Source: Trochalopteron elliotii (Eukaryota; Chordata; Aves; Passeriformes; Leiothrichidae). From it: a DNA stretch of 64,000 nucleotides. Where the stretch lies: positions 496,001 through 560,000 of the forward strand of contig JANPWX010000209.1 of NCBI GenBank assembly GCA_024734555.1, given 5' to 3'. The notes below the pieces were generated by a model. It was not told the DNA's origin. It searched no databases and saw only the letters and a list, made by a program, of their open reading frames with translations. Position numbers and translations under genes: made by a program. This document shows, one piece after another, positions 58,101-64,000 of this stretch (within the stretch, counting starts at the first letter, position 1; each line of letters starts with the position of its first letter).

Positions 58101-61100
58101 AGTGATAAAAAGGAAGAAGAAAGAGGGGAAGATCAAGTGGAAATAGGAGGATGTTGAAAGCCAGAAAAAACCAGCAGATGAGATGGAAAATGCAAGCCGG
58201 ATAAACACTATTTTATCCCCCCTCCTTACTGAGAAAAAGCACTTTGAAAATAAGTCATTATTATTATTATTACGAACATAAAGAAATAACCCCATTTTGG
58301 CTCTATCATCTGTCCGTTTGGTTGAGAAATGTCAGATGCTCAGGGAGGGGAGGAGGAAAGGTTGACATCAGACAACATGCATTTGTAAAATTGTATCTGC
58401 CAGTTTCCCAGCAGCTGTGATCTCCAGTTAATATCAGGAGTCAATGTGAAAGATTAGACAGAGGGGAGCTGGGGGTAGAGGAACGATGATTTTCAGTTCT
58501 CCCCAGCAATTCTTGGCATGAAAGCCAGCACTTGATAACGAATTGACTCAGTCATTAACTCACATAGGCTCCCTCTCTAGTAATGGACTCCAATCTCATT
58601 AGCAAATACAATTGACAGTAAAAATAAACACGCTTGCACCCTCCCCCTCATGTGCTGCTGACACAGCCTTGATTGATGGATCTCACAAGTACATCAATGA
58701 AAGGAGAGGACAGTTGCTGTTATCAATCAGCTTGAACACAGAATGGAGCTAATAATAATATCTTACTTTCACACAGTTTCTTTCTGTCATGATCCAAAGC
58801 ACCAAAGAAAACAGAGCAGTCTAGCAAGCTTTGAATGGCTTGCAGTAAGTAATTTTGAGAAGGAACTTCTCTGTTCAGTTGCTCAAAGGAGCCATATTTT
58901 AAATGTATTAATTTTCTGCTAGCACTGACAGTGAACAATACTCAGAGTTAACAGCCTAGAAAAGAGAATAACAAAAAGCAACCAGGCTTTGTTTTGTTTG
59001 CAAAACAAACAAATCTCAAACAGTTCCTTTGGTTCTGAAGTATGACTGCACATACCTGGGCCTCATCCTAGTGATGAAGTATTCTGGCAAGCCTCAGGAA
59101 AAATTTTCAAAGATGTTATGCCTGAGTTATCTGAGAATGAAAGGGGGAGAGATGGAAGAAAATATCTTTACAGCCTTTAAACAAATAATTAATCAAATCT
59201 TTTTGCACTACCGAAGTGCAAGTAGCTGAGATTACGCTTCGGTGAGGAATTGTCTTTACACCAGATCATAATGAAGAAAAAAATATCCCTCATTTCAGAA
59301 GTGTGTCCAAGCATTAGCAATGTACACACACAGTAACACCACAACATTATGCGCAGAACATGCCTAGCAGTCTGCAATGGCAGATGCAGTCTTATACAGA
59401 AGCAACCTCCTCCCATCAAAGATTATACATTGCAAAAATTTCAGCAAAGAGCCACTGTACACATAGTTCACAGGCTGTGTCTGAAGGCAGTATTTAGAAC
59501 AAGAGCCGTATGCAAGTCTCCCAGCATGCAGTGTTCAGTATGCATCATCCCACTTCATGCTACTCACTGCACAGATCCTCCTGCCTGAACCGTCAGCTGC
59601 AATCTCACCGAAAAGGGCAGGAGAGTTGGATCCATTCCCCTCATGCTTAATATTATGGAGTCTGGAATGCACTTTCACTCCTTGGTAGAAGGCTTCTGAC
59701 AAGGCCCCAGATTTTCCACAGCAAAATTATTTTCTATGGAATACATTTTATTTCCTCTTAAGCTGCAGGTCTGCATTCTTCAGGTAATGACATTCTACTC
59801 TAAGATTGTAAAGAGACCTTAAAATACCAAACAGATGCAATCTGATGCCATGCTGCCCTCCTGAATCCACAGTCAGCATGGAAGCACCTTTTTTCATTCT
59901 CCTCCAGGGAGGTCTTATGTCTGAGCTAGCTCTGGGGCTCTTCAGTACATGTGAGAAAGGCATAAAATCTTCCCTTTCCCTTATTGGCACCTAATTAAAA
60001 CGAAATTATTAGCTCTATTAGGTTTCCCTTTCAGAGAAAACAGATGAACAAACCAGGGGTTCCTTAGACCCAGTACAGATAGTGGCTGATTTCCCAAGCT
60101 ACCATTGCTTCTCTCTTTGCTTTCCCCATCAGCTGGTTCAGCAGTGAACAGCAACAAGTACAAAAACTCATTTCACATTGAAAAGAGAGATACTGTGCAA
60201 AACATTATAATTTTATATGTAAATACTTTTTTTTTAAGAATTTTACTACAAATTGGACATGCTATGCAAAGTAAGGAGTTTTCTAGCAGCATTAAGTCCT
60301 AGTCACTGGGTCTTGAGTTTTCTTTCTAGCAGCTGGATGGCAAGGCCATCTCAGACCTGGTTCCTCCAAATAATCCAGCCTGGCTGGTTCTTGTCCAGTC
60401 ACTTCTTATTTCTTCTACTTACCAAGCACACTCCATCTACTGCCATATGTTTCCCAGCAATGCTTCTATACAGTAACCTGTGGACATCAGCTTGCGGATT
60501 TGAAGGAAAGGGCATCAAACTCAGCTCAGCTAAACAGGCAGTAATGAGTAGTATTAGAGACTGGAAGTTGCCAAAATCTCAGTCCCTTAGAGGCTGAAGT
60601 TAAAATTTTCTGCATAGATGAAGGTCCTGAGGAAACGGAGAAAAAGTGAAAGGGATTCTTTAGGAAGGAGGAAGAAGAAGAAGGAGAAATGAGCCAATCC
60701 CCATCCATAAGTTCAAACCATCAAGAATACACCTATTCTTCCTGAATGCTTTGATGTAGAGATGGAAAGCCATCATTTTTCATTCCCAGCCTAACCACAA
60801 TACCATGTTTTGCATAAAAACCCATCTGCTGTTGATGTTCAGTGTGCTTGACAGTTCTCTATTCCCCTCCATCACAAGGTGTTGCTGTGGGGTTCAGTTC
60901 TGCTCCTCCCAAATCTCATTTGCTTTCTGCAGCCAACAAGCTGCAGCTCTGAATGACTCCTAAATAGAACAGAAGACATGCAGTTTCTGATCTTGCTGAC
61001 AGAATAATTTGCTTCTAGGTTAAAGCTTTGTAACCTTTAGCTTTTTTCTTCTAGCATACAGGAATTCCTCTGGGTACAAACATCCCTTTACTTTTGTACC

Positions 61101-64000
61101 CAATTGCCCCAGATTCTTGCATATCCTGCCTCCTCGGCCAGACCCTTCTGATAACATCAGGTGAATAGAATAGGAGAAGTTCTATAATAGATTTTTTTTG
61201 TTTTGTTTTAATATCTATATTTATCATGCCAGTGTGCAACAGAGAAGATTTAATTCGACAGTAAAGCTTGCCTTTGGTATGTTTTCTGGAATACAGTAAG
61301 TTTTGATGCATGACTTCAGGCTTCTACAACAAACAAAGAAATCACACTATGAAATTAAGAAACATAATAATATACAAGAGAAGTTACTTGGCTGCTCTTA
61401 CACATTTCACTGAGAAATAGGCCACTACCAAACCTGGATCAAGCTGCCTAAATCTGGGGATATATTTTATTTCAGATCAATTTTTTTCACTGCAGTCCCA
61501 GTTAAATACTGGAAAGCAGTTAATTGCACGTGAGCTGCTGCACAGGACCCTGGGCAAAAATGAGGAGAGAAGAAAGCATGAGCAACTAAATAAATGACAC
61601 TGATGTGACACATTATCAAAACCCCAAGGTTGTTTTACATGATTTTGACAGCAAGAGCTGCAAAAAGACTGCTGTGCCAACCAGGACAACACCAGAACAT
61701 AGCATAACTCTGCCCATATTTCTGCCACACTCCCTTTGTGGGTCTGCACAGACCTGAAATGAACTCATCCAGCAGCACAACTGCTCACACACCTCTTTAG
61801 AGCATAGGTAGGTCCTGCTAGTGTCAGTGATGTGGTACAGATGAGTAATAGTAAAAGTCAGCATCAAGAGCCAAAGCTGACCTCTTCTAAGCAGCTGCAG
61901 AATGGTATCCTTGGGATATCCAGCCCACTTCTCAGTGAAGGAGGTGTTCGGGTCTTCCCAGGTATGCCTTTGACCCAGTTCTAACTCCATCACACGTCTT
62001 GCCTTTTCTGATGAATAGAAGTTAAATAATACATTTGACTTTGCAGATATGTCATAAAGATTCATTATTTGACATTTACACTTCCCTGTATGTACTGCTG
62101 TTTGATGCCATTTTATTATCTTTCAGTCCTCCATTCATGTTCAGAGGAGAAATCAAACACAAAGTCCCTATTTCAGATTTTTCAGAGGAAAATTATCCAG
62201 CCCAAATTTCTAGAAACTGCTTTCAATTTTATCTACCATGATTTCTAGATAATAGACTTTTTCTCTCAAGTTTCAGAAATGCTGGTTACATGCAGCCTGA
62301 AGGAGCAGCACTACAGCAGCAAGTTTTTTATCAGGCATGATTCTGGTGGCAAATTCCTTACAGCTTTACTATGCTTGCAGCACCCATTAATGAATGGATG
62401 TCTTTCCCATGACCACTTCCACATATCACAGAGTGAGAAAGAAAATAGCACCTGCCAGCAAACACCTGGGGTTTGCATCCAGATGTGAGCAGCTGGGGCC
62501 TTTTCACATGATTCAGGTTATGAGGAAGCGACATTTAGAGCATAGGGATTAGGAGCAGTGTGGGAAGGTCTTATCAAAACTGCCTCTGTCACTTCAGGGC
62601 GGAAGAGAAGATTTCATTCTCCAAGAGCTGCCAATCTAGTACTTTTCTGCTAGTGATAATATCTCCTAAGTTTATTTTTAAACTTAGTGAAGTATGTGCC
62701 ACGTAACAATGTATGTATCTTCAGTCTCAGGAAAAAAAAAAAGGAAAAAACTACTGAATATCAGGCACTCCAAACCCGAATCAGGTGTAGCCAAATTATA
62801 ACTTAATATGTTTCAGGTATTCCATTTAGAGCTTCTGATCTTTCAAGGAAATAGGCTTTCCCCACTGAGAAATGTATATGCAGTGAAATTAAAGCAACTT
62901 TAGCCCCATGTGAACCAAAAGTAGGTTGGGCATCTATTTTAAATAATCACCCAAATGTTAATTTTTCATGATGGAAGGAAGACCTGGGAAGAAAGGAATA
63001 TTCTCTTCTTCTAACCTGTATGTTCACCTCAAAACTACTGTCTTTGCTACTCAAGCCTGGAGTATAACGCAGCACATGGTTATATGCACAAAACCCAGCT
63101 GCTGCTATTTGCCATCTTTAGAGACAGGGCAAGGCACAGGTGGCCTGTAGAGTCCTCTTTGAATATTTGGGGCACCAAATTGTTTCCCTCTCATACTATC
63201 TAGCACAAGAGGGAAACAAGATGCCAGGGTGAGGGGGAAAAACGCAGGGTATTTACAAGCCTTGAAGCTCAGACCCTTTTTCCATCTGAAGTCTATCCTC
63301 CCTCTCCCCTTTCTCACTTGGGAGGAAGACCTTGAGAGAACGCTGGCATCCCAGCTGGCCACAGGGGCAGGGAGCTGTGTCTCAGCTGGTGTGGGACTTC
63401 TCCTGCCACCCCACACTGGCCCTCCATGAACAGGAGGGAAAAATAAATCCACAGGCAAAGAAGGAAGGCAAGTGTGCTAAGTGGCTCATTGGTTTCTATA
63501 GCAACTGGCTCCTGCTCTACTCCAGCTGCTTACCCCACAGTCCCTCTGTCACCCTATTTTTAGCTGAGAAATCAAAGAAAAAGGAAAAGTGGTGGAGGTT
63601 TGGGGAGGAGAGAGTTGGGAGATCTTGGGTTTTGCAGAGAGGTTAATACAGATGCAGCCTGGTCTTGCTTTTAATCACAAGTTAAATCCTCTGTGTGGAG
63701 GCTTCCTATGGGATTCCTCAGACCTAGTGCACAATCAGATCCCACATTTGCCACCACCATGAAGCAGCATGCAAGAAAGGCAGCCCAGCCATCCCCTTCT
63801 AAGCACGAGAAGCAGCTAGGCTGTGAATTTGACCTAGGCATTGGCACCAAAACAATCCAACACAATGAAGTGATGGAAGTCAGAACACCAGTATTTTACT
63901 CTTTGGTCTGAAAAGTTATTTCCTTTTTTTAAAAAAATAAAAAGTTGAATCTGTCCATGATCCCTATGTCCTGCATGGTGTAAGAAAATCCTCACAATGA
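55127..64000. other. Unique sequence, no gene recognised
   Basis: About 8.9 kb with no recognisable exon or RNA gene. Open frames are at most about 150 codons and resemble nothing known. 58250-58750 is reported as a possible conserved enhancer. An (ATT)n stretch at about 58256-58272 is the only simple repeat of note. Confidence 0.5.
58250..58750. promoter_or_regulatory. Candidate developmental enhancer
   Basis: This roughly 500-bp block is low in repeats and dense in motifs of developmental regulators: TTGATTGATGG and TTATCAATCAG (PBX/MEIS-like), GACTCAGTCATTAACTCA, TCATTAGCAAAT, CAATTGACAG and several TAAT cores. It contains no open frame of interest. The call rests on motif density only. 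Cross-species conservation was not tested. Confidence 0.3.

Noticed and set aside
1..64000. CRISPR arrays, operons, bacterial promoters and terminators
   Set aside because: The window is vertebrate nuclear DNA; none of these structures is present.

Overview
The window looks like a piece of a bird nuclear genome, probably a passerine. It contains CR1 LINE fragments with the CR1-type 3' end (copies of ATTCTGTGA/ATTCTATGA) and several LTR retrotransposons with bird-like R-U5 ends. The background is AT-rich, intron- or desert-like sequence, and there are no prokaryotic features. I recognise no intact host protein-coding exon. All convincing protein similarity comes from mobile elements. The passerine assignment is inference from the LTR types and was not tested by any search.

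Layout. 1-12.6 kb: AT-rich unique sequence with a T32 run, a 36-bp tandem duplication and a perfect 14-bp-arm hairpin. 12.6-16.7 kb: a CpG-island-like, GC-rich block with G-runs, a C20A13 tract, a T42 tract and a good TATA box at 16267. This is the only promoter-like place for a host transcript. It is followed by a compact element rich in homeodomain-type sites (16.83-16.93 kb) and a strong splice-donor match at 17136. 16.9-24.9 kb: unique sequence with one candidate conserved non-coding block. 24.9-26.7 kb: two CR1 fragments in opposite orientations, the larger encoding a decayed reverse transcriptase.

27.7-36.3 kb is a retrovirus-derived block. A minus-strand solo LTR (27750-29265) lies about 110 bp from a full-length, plus-strand, betaretrovirus-like (ERVK) provirus at 29376-36298. 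The provirus has a matching 6-bp target duplication (TCCAAA), paired LTRs, a tRNA-Trp-like primer site, a gag-dUTPase/protease-pol gene order and a polypurine tract. I see no env. Every gene is broken by stops or frame changes, but the gag-pro slippery heptamer GGGAAAC survives in exact phase. Its 5' LTR is itself split by a younger 741-bp solo LTR with its own 5-bp duplication.

36.3-48.0 kb: unique sequence with a short CR1 fragment, a (CTCCTG)n/(CTC)n microsatellite and no recognisable gene. 48.0-52.6 kb: a second LTR cluster. It holds a minus-strand solo LTR (48036-48707, duplication CTGAT) carrying an (AAAAT)n array and an eight-copy 15-bp minisatellite, another minus-strand LTR from 49223, and an internally deleted ERVK relic (about 49976-52573). 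The relic keeps the 5' part of gag and a degenerate 'TAAGTTCTGTTA' repeat field. 52.6-64 kb: unique sequence with an ancient CR1 copy (54.63-55.13 kb) and a candidate developmental enhancer-like block (58.25-58.75 kb).

No operon-like cooperation exists here. The proviral genes formed one retroviral unit but are inactive, and any host function of the window is most likely regulatory.
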